64,000 nucleotides of DNA, taken from positions 384,591-448,590 of the forward strand of contig BPHB01000001.1 in assembly GCA_026003335.1 (NCBI GenBank), given 5' to 3'. The translations under genes were made by a program, and so were the position numbers. Source of the stretch: Chitinophagales bacterium (GTDB taxonomy: Bacteria > Bacteroidota > Bacteroidia > Chitinophagales > CAIOSU01). Positions within the stretch are counted from its first letter, which is position 1, and every line of letters begins with the position of its first letter. A model generated the notes under the pieces. That model saw only the letters and a list, made by a program, of their open reading frames with translations, did no database searches and was not told where the DNA came from. Shown piece by piece: positions 16,756 through 24,480 of the stretch.

Positions 16756-17373
16756 TCAGGTTACTTTTTCCCATAAACGCGTTTCAAAGTTATACCGCTT
16801 GATGATTTTAGCCGGATTACCCGCCACCACCGAATAATCTGGCACATCACGCGTCACTACGCTACCAGCAGCTACCACCACGTGCTTGCCTATGGTAACT
16901 CCGGCCGTTATCACCGCATTGGCGCCTATCCACGATTCATCTTTCACAATAATTTCTTTTGTAGTTACTTTTTGCCTGCTGATGGGGCAGGATATATCTT
17001 CATAGGGATGATTCAGCCCGGAAAGTACAATATTTTGAGCCAGCATGACATCATCCCCGATAGTCACGGGACCGATAACCACACAGGAGATGCCGATGCG
17101 CGTACGGGCACCGATACGTACGTGCCCAACCCCGTTATTTATCGTTGCGAAATCTTCTATTGTGGAATCCGCTCCGAGTACAAAATCATTAAACGGAAAC
17201 ACGTCCATCCGTGTATAAGGACGAATGAGCGCATTCCTGCCGCGCTTATGCTTTAAAGGATTCAAAAACCACTTCACCCACCTGCGCGGACGAGCCTGAT
17301 TAGCTGGCATCAGCATCCACAGAGCCAATGTTTTCAGTCGCTTATTCTTTTTTATGGTCTCAACCCAGTTCAT
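16756..17373 (-). CDS. left-handed beta-helix (hexapeptide) acyltransferase
   Basis: A 205-residue acyltransferase of the LbH/hexapeptide-repeat superfamily, which acetylates sugars or serine using acetyl-CoA. Hexapeptide-like turns run from about residue 65 to 190 (STIEDFATINNGVGHVRIG, TRIGISCVVIG, DDVMLAQNIVLSG). The catalytic His of the SGxxH type is in LSGLNHPYE, and the CoA-side motif is WIGANAVITAGVTIGKHVVVAAGSVV. The C terminus AGNPAKIIKRYN is the usual end of maltose-O-acetyltransferase-like enzymes. It probably decorates the polysaccharide repeat unit. It sits 15 bases after the glycosyltransferase gene and one base before the 37-aa peptide gene. Confidence 0.9.
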   Translation of the reverse strand: MNWVETIKKNKRLKTLALWMLMPANQARPRRWVKWFLNPLKHKRGRNALIRPYTRMDVFPFNDFVLGADSTIEDFATINNGVGHVRIGARTRIGISCVVIGPVTIGDDVMLAQNIVLSGLNHPYEDISCPISRQKVTTKEIIVKDESWIGANAVITAGVTIGKHVVVAAGSVVTRDVPDYSVVAGNPAKIIKRYNFETRLWEKVT

Positions 17374-17388
17374 CCGTTGCGTGATGTT

Positions 17389-18654
17389 TTACTCAACCCT
17401 ATTTGTGGCTTTTCCCTTTTCCGATTTCCCGGATAAACTACGATTCACAATATCCCAGAACAGCCGCGTGCGCGCTTTCCATGAATTTTGCTCCGCTACT
17501 TTTATACGCATGTTTTGTTTTTCGGCTGAATCTTCCTGCATGGCCTTTTCTATCAGTTGAATAAATTCTTCATGGCTCTTTGCAATATAAGCTACCGATT
17601 TAAAATCGTAGAGGTCCGATGAAAATGCAGTGGTAACCACCGGCTTTCCAGCAGCAAGGTACTCATTGATTTTCAGCGGGTAAATGCTTTTGGTTAAAGT
17701 ATTACATTGAAACGGAATCAACGTACAGTTGGCATAAGCTACATAGGCAGCAAGAGCCTGCAGCTTCTTAGGACCTGTGAATATCACGTTGGGCATTTTG
17801 TCAAGCCCAGCCTTGATATGCTCTTCACTGTCCGTAGGCCCTACCAGCACCAGCAGCCAGTCTTTGCGTTCAGCTATTTTTCTAAGCAGAGGAAAATCCA
17901 CCCGTGCCCAGCCGATGTTGCCCATATAAAGCACTATCTTGCCCACTTTGCCCTGTAGTTCAGGCGGGCAAGGTAACTGATTACCGGCTGCCAGTTTAAA
18001 AAGCTCTGTGTCGGCTGCATTGGGAAACAGAAATGTATTGGGATTAAAAGCTGACATTTTCTTCTGCAACTCGTTGCTGGTAGCCAGAACTACATCCGCT
18101 CTCTGTGCCATCTGTTGCTCCAGTCTCACGCCATGTTTGGCGGCATATCTGGCTTGGCTGATATCGTCACGGGTCTGATAAATGAACAACTCCGGTCGGA
18201 AAAAATCCGGGAAACTGCGTCCGTAAAAAGGGTTGAGCGAATTGATGAAAATAAACTTTCTGATCTGAAAGTCCTTGCGTAATCTGCGCATGGTATGAAA
18301 AACCAGCCGGTCATTAAAGGCTGAAAGCATATCATATATCCTGCCATCAGGCAAAAAGTTCACCGGCACTACCATACGCGGGGTCACCGCAATGAACCTT
18401 TCGGGGAAATCTGCAGGGCGCATGTAGTAATGCCGGCCCCAAAGGAGCGCATTCCTGCGTCTTTGAATTTCCGGGGACGAATACCTTGCAATAAAATCCT
18501 TCAGTGTAAAAGGATGATCCACATAGAACACCCGATGCGTGGCTGCCAGCTCCTTAGCCAGCGATAAAATAGCAGAGGAATACATGCCATCCCATCTTGA
18601 CATAGTCAGGATAAGAATATCCCAATCGTGCAGGATATGAGCTGGTGTGTTCAC
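17389..18654 (-). CDS. GT-B glycosyltransferase (GT1/GT4-like)
   Basis: A 421-residue retaining-type GT-B glycosyltransferase. The N-terminal Rossmann half contains DILILTMSRWDGMYSS. The C-terminal half begins near residue 225 with the nucleotide-binding strand KIVLYMGNIGWARVDF and continues LLVLVGPTDSEEH, VIFTGPKKLQALAAYV, and the donor-binding region YPLKINEYLAAGKPVVTT with its Glu-x7-like signature. It probably adds a sugar to the undecaprenyl-linked repeat unit on the cytoplasmic face. Its start overlaps the end of the flippase gene by 4 bases (ATGA), a strong sign of translational coupling. Confidence 0.88.
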   Translation of the reverse strand: MNTPAHILHDWDILILTMSRWDGMYSSAILSLAKELAATHRVFYVDHPFTLKDFIARYSSPEIQRRRNALLWGRHYYMRPADFPERFIAVTPRMVVPVNFLPDGRIYDMLSAFNDRLVFHTMRRLRKDFQIRKFIFINSLNPFYGRSFPDFFRPELFIYQTRDDISQARYAAKHGVRLEQQMAQRADVVLATSNELQKKMSAFNPNTFLFPNAADTELFKLAAGNQLPCPPELQGKVGKIVLYMGNIGWARVDFPLLRKIAERKDWLLVLVGPTDSEEHIKAGLDKMPNVIFTGPKKLQALAAYVAYANCTLIPFQCNTLTKSIYPLKINEYLAAGKPVVTTAFSSDLYDFKSVAYIAKSHEEFIQLIEKAMQEDSAEKQNMRIKVAEQNSWKARTRLFWDIVNRSLSGKSEKGKATNRVE

Positions 18655-20012
18655 AAGATAATGGCTTGAGAGCCCAGTCTTTTCCGAAGCAATGCCATCC
18701 CGAAGAGAGCCCCTTGTATGTAAAACTCCTTCATGTAGATAAATACATTCAAAAAATTAACTTTCAGTATATTATACAATACAATTTGCGAGAGTGCCAA
18801 CCGGATTACAGCAGTGACCAATGCACCGTACACCGCCCCCATAACTCCAAAACGGGTAATAAATACATAATTAAAAATAATGTTAAGCACCGCGCTGATT
18901 GCCACGAAATAAAAATTTGTACGTGGTTTGCCCATGGAGTCCAGCACGGTACCAAACTGGCGGGAAAAGGGGAAAAACACTCCATAAAGCAAAGTCAGGC
19001 GCAGAACGGGCACTGTATCAAGATAATCACTTCCGGCAACCAGCAAAATGGCAGGTTCGGCAAAAATCCAGATTGCACCAACAGCCGGTAACACCAATGC
19101 CAGAATAATACCAACCGACTTTTCATAAAGGCGTTTCACCGCTGCGTTTCCCTGAGTAACCGCCTGACGTGCGCTCTGGGGAAACATAATCGCAGCCATG
19201 GAGGCCGTTGGCACCTCCAGCAAATTGGTAATGCGAATGGCCAGATCATAAATCGCCACAGAAGCAGTTGAAAGCATTGCACCAAGCATCATCTTATCAA
19301 TGCTTTTGTATAACATTGAGCTAATATTGGTCCCCAGCACAAATTTCCCGTAATGAAACAGCTCGGCCACCCAATACCAGGAAATATGGCCTGTCATCCT
19401 CAGATATTTTCTTCCAAAAAAAAATGCCGTTCCCCCTCCCAGTAATGCCCCTGCCACCTGAAACCACGCCAAATCATACAATGAAACGTCTGCTTTGAAA
19501 AAGTAACCGAGTACAATGTAAGCAAACAGCGAACCCTGCCGGACAAAATTGCCCCAGAAGTTGCCCCGGAAATCAAAATTTGCCTGCTGAACAAAGATGA
19601 GCTGCGACAATCCGATGAGTAAAATCGTAGTAATGCAATAAATTTTCAGCATGCCGGCCAGTGGAGGGGCATTCCAGAGCTGACTGAGCCAACCCGAAAG
19701 CAACAACAGCAGCACAACTGTTAATGCTGTCAAAAGAAAGTTCAAAACAAAAGATGCCGTGGTTATAACTCCATGCTCAGCTTCCGGGGCAGAGGCAAGG
19801 TGTTTTATCAAAGCATTTTGAATAAGACCGTTACGGGCCACCTCTATAATGGAGGTTACCGTGAGAAAAAGTGCCCATATTCCGAATTCGTCTTTGCTTA
19901 GCAGTTTGAGCAAAAAAAACACACTGCCGAAACCAAAAACCATAAATGAAAGCCGCTCCAGCAGCGAATAAACACCTGAACGCAGCCAATAGGATTTCTT
20001 AAAAAATGACAC
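18651..20012 (-). CDS. Wzx-like polysaccharide flippase
   Basis: A 453-residue polytopic protein of the MATE/polysaccharide-transporter superfamily with about 12-14 transmembrane helices. Typical features are the N-terminal LRSGVYSLLERLSFMVFGFGSVFFLLKLLSKDEFGIWALF region and, mid-protein, the stretch ISSMLYKSIDKMMLGAML, resembling the conserved loop of Wzx flippases. It would move the undecaprenyl-linked unit across the inner membrane. It is the first gene of the minus-strand polysaccharide operon. The 480 bases upstream contain no gene and should hold its promoter. Confidence 0.88.
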   Translation of the reverse strand: MSFFKKSYWLRSGVYSLLERLSFMVFGFGSVFFLLKLLSKDEFGIWALFLTVTSIIEVARNGLIQNALIKHLASAPEAEHGVITTASFVLNFLLTALTVVLLLLLSGWLSQLWNAPPLAGMLKIYCITTILLIGLSQLIFVQQANFDFRGNFWGNFVRQGSLFAYIVLGYFFKADVSLYDLAWFQVAGALLGGGTAFFFGRKYLRMTGHISWYWVAELFHYGKFVLGTNISSMLYKSIDKMMLGAMLSTASVAIYDLAIRITNLLEVPTASMAAIMFPQSARQAVTQGNAAVKRLYEKSVGIILALVLPAVGAIWIFAEPAILLVAGSDYLDTVPVLRLTLLYGVFFPFSRQFGTVLDSMGKPRTNFYFVAISAVLNIIFNYVFITRFGVMGAVYGALVTAVIRLALSQIVLYNILKVNFLNVFIYMKEFYIQGALFGMALLRKRLGSQAIIL

Positions 20013-20480
20013 AGAAGTTCAGCAGCTATGCAGTTAAACGGAAACTTACAGGGTAACTTGGTTTATACTCCAAATCCGGTGCGTAAGTTACGGGAAAATT
20101 ACACACAGCTCCGGAACTATGCTGCCCCTGTCACCACAATGCACTCACCCTATGTCTAAGGAACCCACAAAATATGGCTGCTTGCAGCTTCTCATCGGCA
20201 AAAGCTGCCGAATCACGAAGGCGCCCCGCTGAAATCGCACTGCCAGATGAGCCGATTTGCGTCTTTGTGAATTTTGTCTTTTGCATACTTCCCTTTTTGG
20301 CGATTTTATAATTATGATTGCATCCGTTTTTGGGTAAGCAACGAAATAACCCATTTAGCTACTTAACCTAAAAAAGTTTCTTAATTTAAAAGTGGCGGCC
20401 AAGAAAAGAAATGTTAATCTTTAAAAACCTCTCACTTTTCATATACAGACTCTTTACCAGTAACCAAATTGTACAATATT
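20013..20480. other. intergenic region between the polysaccharide operon and the crp-like gene
   Basis: No convincing gene. A 69-codon minus-strand ORF (20145-20354) has an implausible composition. There is a hairpin with 7-bp arms (GCAGCTT at 20184-20190 and AAGCTGC at 20202-20208). The last 130 bases are AT-rich, as expected for a promoter region reading toward 20493. The region should carry divergent promoters for the flippase operon and the regulator. Confidence 0.5.
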
Positions 20481-20506
20481 AAATGTTCGAAGATGCTCGA
20501 ACATTT
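20481..20506. promoter_or_regulatory. perfect 10-bp-arm palindrome enclosing the crp-like start codon
   Basis: AAATGTTCGA (20481-20490) and TCGAACATTT (20497-20506) are exact reverse complements around a 6-base centre, AGATGC. The proposed ATG start of the next gene is at 20493-20495, inside that centre. As DNA it looks like an autoregulatory operator for a dimeric regulator; as RNA it would place the start codon in a hairpin loop. Which one applies is inference. Confidence 0.7.
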
Positions 20507-21074
20507 GAGACACCATATAACCAGATTTATTTCAATAACACGCAGGGACTTTGATAAATTAACTCCCTTTTTTAAGCCTCTTTATCTGAAAAAGAAAGAT
20601 TTCCTGTTTCGTCAAAATGAGGTGTGCCGCTACATCGCCTTTGTGCATAAAGGATGTCTCAGAAATTATCATATTGATAACAAGGGAGAAGAGCAGATCA
20701 TCTATTTTGCCCTGGAAGACTGGTGGGTGGCAGATTTGCAAAGTTTCTTTCTGAATATCCCTTCACAATTCAATCTGCAAGCACTGGAAAACTGTGAACT
20801 CCTCGCTGCTTCTAAACCCGATTTTGAGCAGGCGTTTATCGCAGTGCCTGTCTTTGAAAAATTCTATCGCATTAAAACACAAATTGCCTACACCTCCTCA
20901 CAGCAGTCTCTGGTTGAGAAATCTGAAACAGCTGAAGACCGGTACATCAAGCTGCTCAAAACTGCTCCCGGCCTGGTGCAGCGGGTGCCGCAGCGTTATC
21001 TCGCCTCCTATCTGGGCATCAAGCCGCAGTCGCTCAGCCGCATCCGGAAAAAAATTTCCGGCACAGGCCATTAG
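20493..21074 (+). CDS. Crp/Fnr family transcription regulator
   Basis: A 194-residue cyclic-nucleotide-binding-fold regulator of the Bacteroidota type. The jelly-roll domain (about 20-120) includes YLKKKDFLFRQNEVCRYIAF, a form of the Crp beta-roll. FALEDWWVADLQSFF replaces the phosphate-binding cassette, so cAMP binding is doubtful. A helical C-terminal domain carries LASYLGIKPQSLSRIRKKI, a good helix-turn-helix recognition region. I chose ATG 20493 because it gives MLEHLRHHI, the common start of the family; an in-frame start at 20469 is possible. The start codon lies inside a 26-bp palindrome, suggesting autoregulation. The small gene at 21158 may be a target or partner. Confidence 0.88.
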   Translation: MLEHLRHHITRFISITRRDFDKLTPFFKPLYLKKKDFLFRQNEVCRYIAFVHKGCLRNYHIDNKGEEQIIYFALEDWWVADLQSFFLNIPSQFNLQALENCELLAASKPDFEQAFIAVPVFEKFYRIKTQIAYTSSQQSLVEKSETAEDRYIKLLKTAPGLVQRVPQRYLASYLGIKPQSLSRIRKKISGTGH

Positions 21075-21111
21075 TTAACATAGGTGAATGATACAGGGCT
21101 CTCCCCTGCCC

Positions 21112-21119
21112 CATCTTTG
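21112..21119 (+). promoter_or_regulatory. -7-like box CATCTTTG
   Basis: One mismatch from TAnnTTTG and 38 bases before the ATG at 21158. No clear TTG lies at the right upstream spacing, so only the -7 element is supported. Confidence 0.35.
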
Positions 21120-21157
21120 CCTTGTTATTCATTGTTAAACCATTAAATCACTAAACC

Positions 21158-21448
21158 ATGCAAAAAGTAATCGCTCAGTTCAATGTGCCCGGTATGACTG
21201 CCAGGCAGTATGACCAGGTAATGAAAGACCTCGAAGCAGCCGGCTTTAAAGCTCCGAAGGGCAGGATTAGCCATGTAGCATCCGAACAGCCCAACGGCTG
21301 GCTGGTTATTGACATTTGGGACAGCGCTGAAACGTTGAACGAGTTTGCCAAAACGCTGATACCCATTTTGATCAAAAATGGAGTAACTCCACCACAACCA
21401 ACAGTGTTGCCTGTTTATAACAACATGGTGATTTCAATTTTACAGTAA
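21158..21448 (+). CDS. small hypothetical protein, dimeric alpha-beta barrel-like
   Basis: I do not recognise a named family. The 96-residue protein reads as a ferredoxin-like alpha/beta fold: strand KVIAQFNVPG, helix TARQYDQVMKDLEAAG, strand ISHVASEQPNGWLVIDIW, helix SAETLNEFAKTLIPILIKNG, and a final strand PVYNNMVISIL. This order is that of antibiotic-biosynthesis-monooxygenase-like dimeric barrels, which range from haem or quinone enzymes to non-catalytic proteins. No catalytic residues can be assigned. It is separated from the crp-like gene by 83 bases that carry a promoter-like box, so it is probably its own transcription unit, perhaps controlled by that regulator. Confidence 0.75.
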   Translation: MQKVIAQFNVPGMTARQYDQVMKDLEAAGFKAPKGRISHVASEQPNGWLVIDIWDSAETLNEFAKTLIPILIKNGVTPPQPTVLPVYNNMVISILQ

Positions 21449-21514
21449 CTAATTTAACTAAGTTCTCAGTTATTATTTACCTGAGAACTACCTGCTTTTT
21501 TAAAAAATATACCT

Positions 21515-21976
21515 ATGAATACACTAAATAATCCTGCTGCTTTAAGTGAATTATTGGAGCGAATTAATAGATTACAGCCATCATCGCAACCGCTTTGGGG
21601 TAAAATGACCGTGCATGAAATGATTTGTCATGTATCAGATCCTTTCAGAGACGTTCTTAAAATCCGTAATATCCAACCGGTTACTCCTTTCTTTCTTCGG
21701 CCCTTGCTGAAATGGATACTGCTAAACAAAAAACCGTTTGGCAAAAATGCACCAACAGTAAAACCATATTTGCAATCACACAAAGGAGGTGGAACAAAAC
21801 CGAAGAATTTTGAAAATGATAAGACCGCACTCAAAGACCTTGTTATCAAATTTTCGGAGCTTGACGACCATTTTGTTTTGGGCCCCCATGCAGCATTAGG
21901 AAAATTATCCAGAGATCAAGCCGGTCTACTTATGTGGAAGCATCTTGACCATCACCTGCGCCAATTTGGCCTGTAA
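21515..21976 (+). CDS. DUF1569 (DinB-like) family protein
   Basis: A 153-residue protein matching the DUF1569 branch of the DinB/YfiT four-helix-bundle superfamily. Typical features are LLERINRLQPSSQPLWGKMTVHEMICHVSDPF near 13-45, with His32 and His39 as likely metal ligands, and the C-terminal MWKHLDHHLRQFG with further His residues. DinB-like proteins use such a His triad to bind a metal, and some are thiol-dependent transferases; the activity of DUF1569 is unknown. It has an AT-rich 66-base upstream gap and no clear operon partner. Confidence 0.85.
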   Translation: MNTLNNPAALSELLERINRLQPSSQPLWGKMTVHEMICHVSDPFRDVLKIRNIQPVTPFFLRPLLKWILLNKKPFGKNAPTVKPYLQSHKGGGTKPKNFENDKTALKDLVIKFSELDDHFVLGPHAALGKLSRDQAGLLMWKHLDHHLRQFGL

Positions 21977-22149
21977 AAACGGATATTATTCAGCACAGGA
22001 AAGACTTACTGACAACAAAGGCGGCTCCCCTACGGCAAGCCACCAGCCATTGGAATGTCAGCAACATCATCAACATATTTTGATACTACGGAACAATACA
22101 TTTTGTACCTTCATAGTCCCTTACTTTAACCTGCAAACTGCGCACCTCC

Positions 22150-23136
22150 ATGAAAGCACTCAAAATCATACTCATTATCTTGGTTATTCTCGCTGCTGCC
22201 TGGGCTGTGACCTCTGCCCTGCTTCCGTCTACGGCCCGTGTAGAACGCTCGGCCGTTATCCAAGCTCCTGCTGCACTTATATTTAACCAGGTCAATACTT
22301 TAAAAAACTGGAATCAATGGTCTTTTTGGCACAAAATGGACACTACCCAGCAGCTAACGTATACCGGGCCGGCCTCTGGGGTTGGCAGCTCCTACTCCTG
22401 GGATGGACCTAAAACAGGCAAAGGAACACTTACTATTACCGAAAGCACCCCGCATGAGAAAATACTTATGGAGCTGGACTTTAGACCACATGGGACTGCC
22501 CAGGTTCAGTGGTCTTTTGAGCCTACTGATGGAGGCACCCGCGTAACTCAATCATTTCAAACCCAATTAGGCTTTACGGAAAGAATTTTCCCCGGCCTTT
22601 TTTTTATGGATAAATTTCTCGGAAAGGCATTTGAAACGGATTTGCAAAATCTGAAAGAATTGTGCGAAAACATGCCCCCTTTTCAGGCTGAAGAAGTCAC
22701 AACGCCATTGCAATGGGTGCTTACCTTGAGAGACTCATGCAGCGTGGAAGATATACCGATCACCCTTGGCAGCCTGTATGAAAAAATCGTCACATTCGCT
22801 ATGGTCAGTGAGCTGCCGCTGAAGGGTTATCCTATTGCCATATGGCATCAATTTGATCCGCAAGCTGACTTTGTGGATGTGGAAGCCGGAATTCCACTAG
22901 AGGACTCCATTTCCGCCCCAGCCGGATTTCATGTTGTAAAAATCGGTGGTAAAGCCGTTAAAACCATTCACCGTGGTGACTATGAATCTATGTCAACTAC
23001 TTACAATGCCTTTTCCAACTGGATGAAAGATAAAGGCATCAGCTCCTCAGGGCCACCATGGGAAGTATATGTAACTGATCCGGGAGAAGAAAAAGATACT
23101 ACCAAGTGGATTACCGAAATCTACTTTCCCATATAG
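22150..23136 (+). CDS. membrane-anchored SRPBCC plus GyrI-like effector-binding protein
   Basis: A 328-residue two-domain protein. An N-terminal hydrophobic helix (residues 4-24) anchors or exports it. Residues about 30-175 form an SRPBCC/polyketide-cyclase-like domain (VERSAVIQAPAALIFNQVNTLKNWNQW, then SYSWDGPKTGKGTLTITES). Residues about 185-328 resemble a GyrI-like/AraC-type effector-binding domain (GSLYEKIVTFAMVSELP, KGYPIAIWHQFDPQADFVDVEAGIP, YESMSTTYNAFSNWM, WEVYVTDPGEE). Both are small-molecule binding folds. This combined form is common in Bacteroidota but its ligand is unknown. It stands alone, with 173 bases upstream and 250 bases downstream that hold no gene. Confidence 0.82.
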   Translation: MKALKIILIILVILAAAWAVTSALLPSTARVERSAVIQAPAALIFNQVNTLKNWNQWSFWHKMDTTQQLTYTGPASGVGSSYSWDGPKTGKGTLTITESTPHEKILMELDFRPHGTAQVQWSFEPTDGGTRVTQSFQTQLGFTERIFPGLFFMDKFLGKAFETDLQNLKELCENMPPFQAEEVTTPLQWVLTLRDSCSVEDIPITLGSLYEKIVTFAMVSELPLKGYPIAIWHQFDPQADFVDVEAGIPLEDSISAPAGFHVVKIGGKAVKTIHRGDYESMSTTYNAFSNWMKDKGISSSGPPWEVYVTDPGEEKDTTKWITEIYFPI

Positions 23137-23386
23137 TTATTCCCCTGTTTGAATCCATACCTTGTTCATTCAACAAAAAAGGAATGCCCTTATAAAAATG
23201 CTGATCTAGCCCCTTGTGTAAGGTGTCTGAACTGCCTCTCCCATCAGGGCAGATCTGAAACGAAACTTATCCGGGAAGCACGCATCTGCTTCATGCACAA
23301 CTAAACAACCATACTGCAATGTGCTTGATTAAAAGCGCGGCATAAAGTATTCTCGGGAGCCGGTTTTGCCTCCTGATCGGGTAAGA

Positions 23387-23884
23387 TTAAACTACCTTGT
23401 TGGCACAACTAGAGCTGGCAAAGGCGTGTGGCTTGGCTTTAAACGCAAAACCCATACTCAGTATGTACCCCATGGCCTCACTGAGAGCCGTATTGGATTT
23501 AAAATGCGGATTGGTATTTATATCCGCATGTACTTCCAGATCCACATCATACTCATCCAGCAAATCGCATAGCTCATAAGCTATGTTTATGGAGAGGGAA
23601 ACTTCATGCAGCAATCTTTCTTTCAAACTCATCGGTTGACGGGTTTTTTCATTATGGATAAACATAAAACCGCCTTTCTTCTCTCTAAGCAGTACAATTA
23701 CTGTGGCAAACTCCGCAAGTTCGCCCCTTACCTGTGAGTCGGTACCGATGCATACCATCAGTTTATTGCCTAAAGCGCGTTCCCGCAGTATCGCTTCTTT
23801 CACCTCCTCCCGGATGGGACGCAAAATCTGTTCACCATTAAACTTGCGCCAGTTGCGCATTTGATGGAGTTTTTGACTTGCCAT
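23387..23884 (-). CDS. YkuK-like (DUF458) ribonuclease-H-fold protein
   Basis: A protein of the DUF458/YkuK family, which has an RNase-H-like fold. Visible family features are VKEAILRERALGNKLMVCIGTDSQVRG near 25-51, with the GTDSQ motif, ATVIVLLREKKGGFMFIH, SLSINIAYELCDLL, and EVHADINTNPHFKSNTAL with the HxDxN pattern. The Asp residues are in positions expected for a nuclease core, but no activity is established for the family that I know of. I chose ATG 23884 (MASQKLHQ); the in-frame start at 23926 adds 14 residues unlike the family. The gene reads toward a 250-base gap, 23137-23386, in which I see nothing. Confidence 0.8.
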   Translation of the reverse strand: MASQKLHQMRNWRKFNGEQILRPIREEVKEAILRERALGNKLMVCIGTDSQVRGELAEFATVIVLLREKKGGFMFIHNEKTRQPMSLKERLLHEVSLSINIAYELCDLLDEYDVDLEVHADINTNPHFKSNTALSEAMGYILSMGFAFKAKPHAFASSSCANKVV

Positions 23885-24001
23885 ATATTGCCTTTTGGCT
23901 AAAATTAACAAACAACTCCGCATCAAGAAATCCTATTTCCCCACTTAGTCCCTATAAAATACCTATACCATGCACGGATGTTTTTTCAAACAAAAAGTTA
24001 T

Positions 24002-24009
24002 TAACTTTG
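24002..24009 (+). promoter_or_regulatory. TAACTTTG -7 box upstream of rpmE2
   Basis: Perfect match to TAnnTTTG, 54 bases before the L31 start. The -33 position reads GTT rather than TTG at 19-base spacing. A leader of roughly 45 bases would precede the ATG. Confidence 0.5.
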
Positions 24010-24063
24010 CCATCCCTCCACGGGTTGCATCTGATAACTTATTGAGATTAACTAAATAAAAAC

Positions 24064-24318
24064 ATGAAAAAGGGAATACATCCGGAAAATTACAGACTGG
24101 TGGTTTTTAAAGACTTCTCCTGTGATTACGCCTTTCTTACCCGTTCAACTGCTGCCACCAAGGAAACCATTGTATGGGAAGACGGCAAAGAATATCCGCT
24201 CGTAAAGCTAGAGATCTCTCATCAGTCACATCCCTTTTTCACCGGTAAAATGAAATTTGTGGATACAGCCGGACGCATAGAAAAATTCCAGAAAAAGTAT
24301 CAAAAGAAAAAGGGATAA
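24064..24318 (+). CDS. rpmE2: 50S ribosomal protein L31 type B
   Basis: Large-subunit ribosomal protein. At 84 residues and with no CxxC pairs, this is the zinc-free (C-minus) type B form: [20 protein letters not shown] at the start, [18 protein letters not shown] near 58-75, and a Lys-rich tail. Zinc-free L31 often replaces a zinc-binding paralogue when zinc is scarce, but in Bacteroidota it is frequently the only copy, so no zinc response should be assumed. It is monocistronic with its own -7 box at 24002. Confidence 0.95.
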   Translation: MKKGIHPENYRLVVFKDFSCDYAFLTRSTAATKETIVWEDGKEYPLVKLEISHQSHPFFTGKMKFVDTAGRIEKFQKKYQKKKG

Positions 24319-24327
24319 GCCTTATCC
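24313..24327. terminator. inverted repeat at the rpmE2 stop codon
   Basis: GGATAAG and CTTATCC are perfect 7-bp arms around one C and overlap the stop codon. No T run follows, so termination is possible but unproven. A T-rich stretch occurs only about 100 bases further on. Confidence 0.35.
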
Positions 24328-24480
24328 AAGGCGGGTGGTTTAGCGCATTTCATGCCCCAATACCTCTGGGCGGGTGAGCTGCCAATAAAAAAGGTTGGTG
24401 TTAGCTGGGTAGCAAAATAAATCCTGTTTTTTTATCTCTCTTTTATATTTTTATCTTCTTCGGTACCCAACCATTAACAA

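Noticed and set aside
20145-20354. 69-codon minus-strand ORF in the gap before the crp-like gene
   Set aside because: The translation has no fold-like pattern, and the region contains hairpins and AT-rich promoter-like DNA; I see no start site or partner gene.
23137-23386. Possible small RNA or attenuator in the gap before the YkuK-like gene
   Set aside because: Only weak hairpins such as CTGCC/GGCAG without a T run; nothing that supports a named RNA family.
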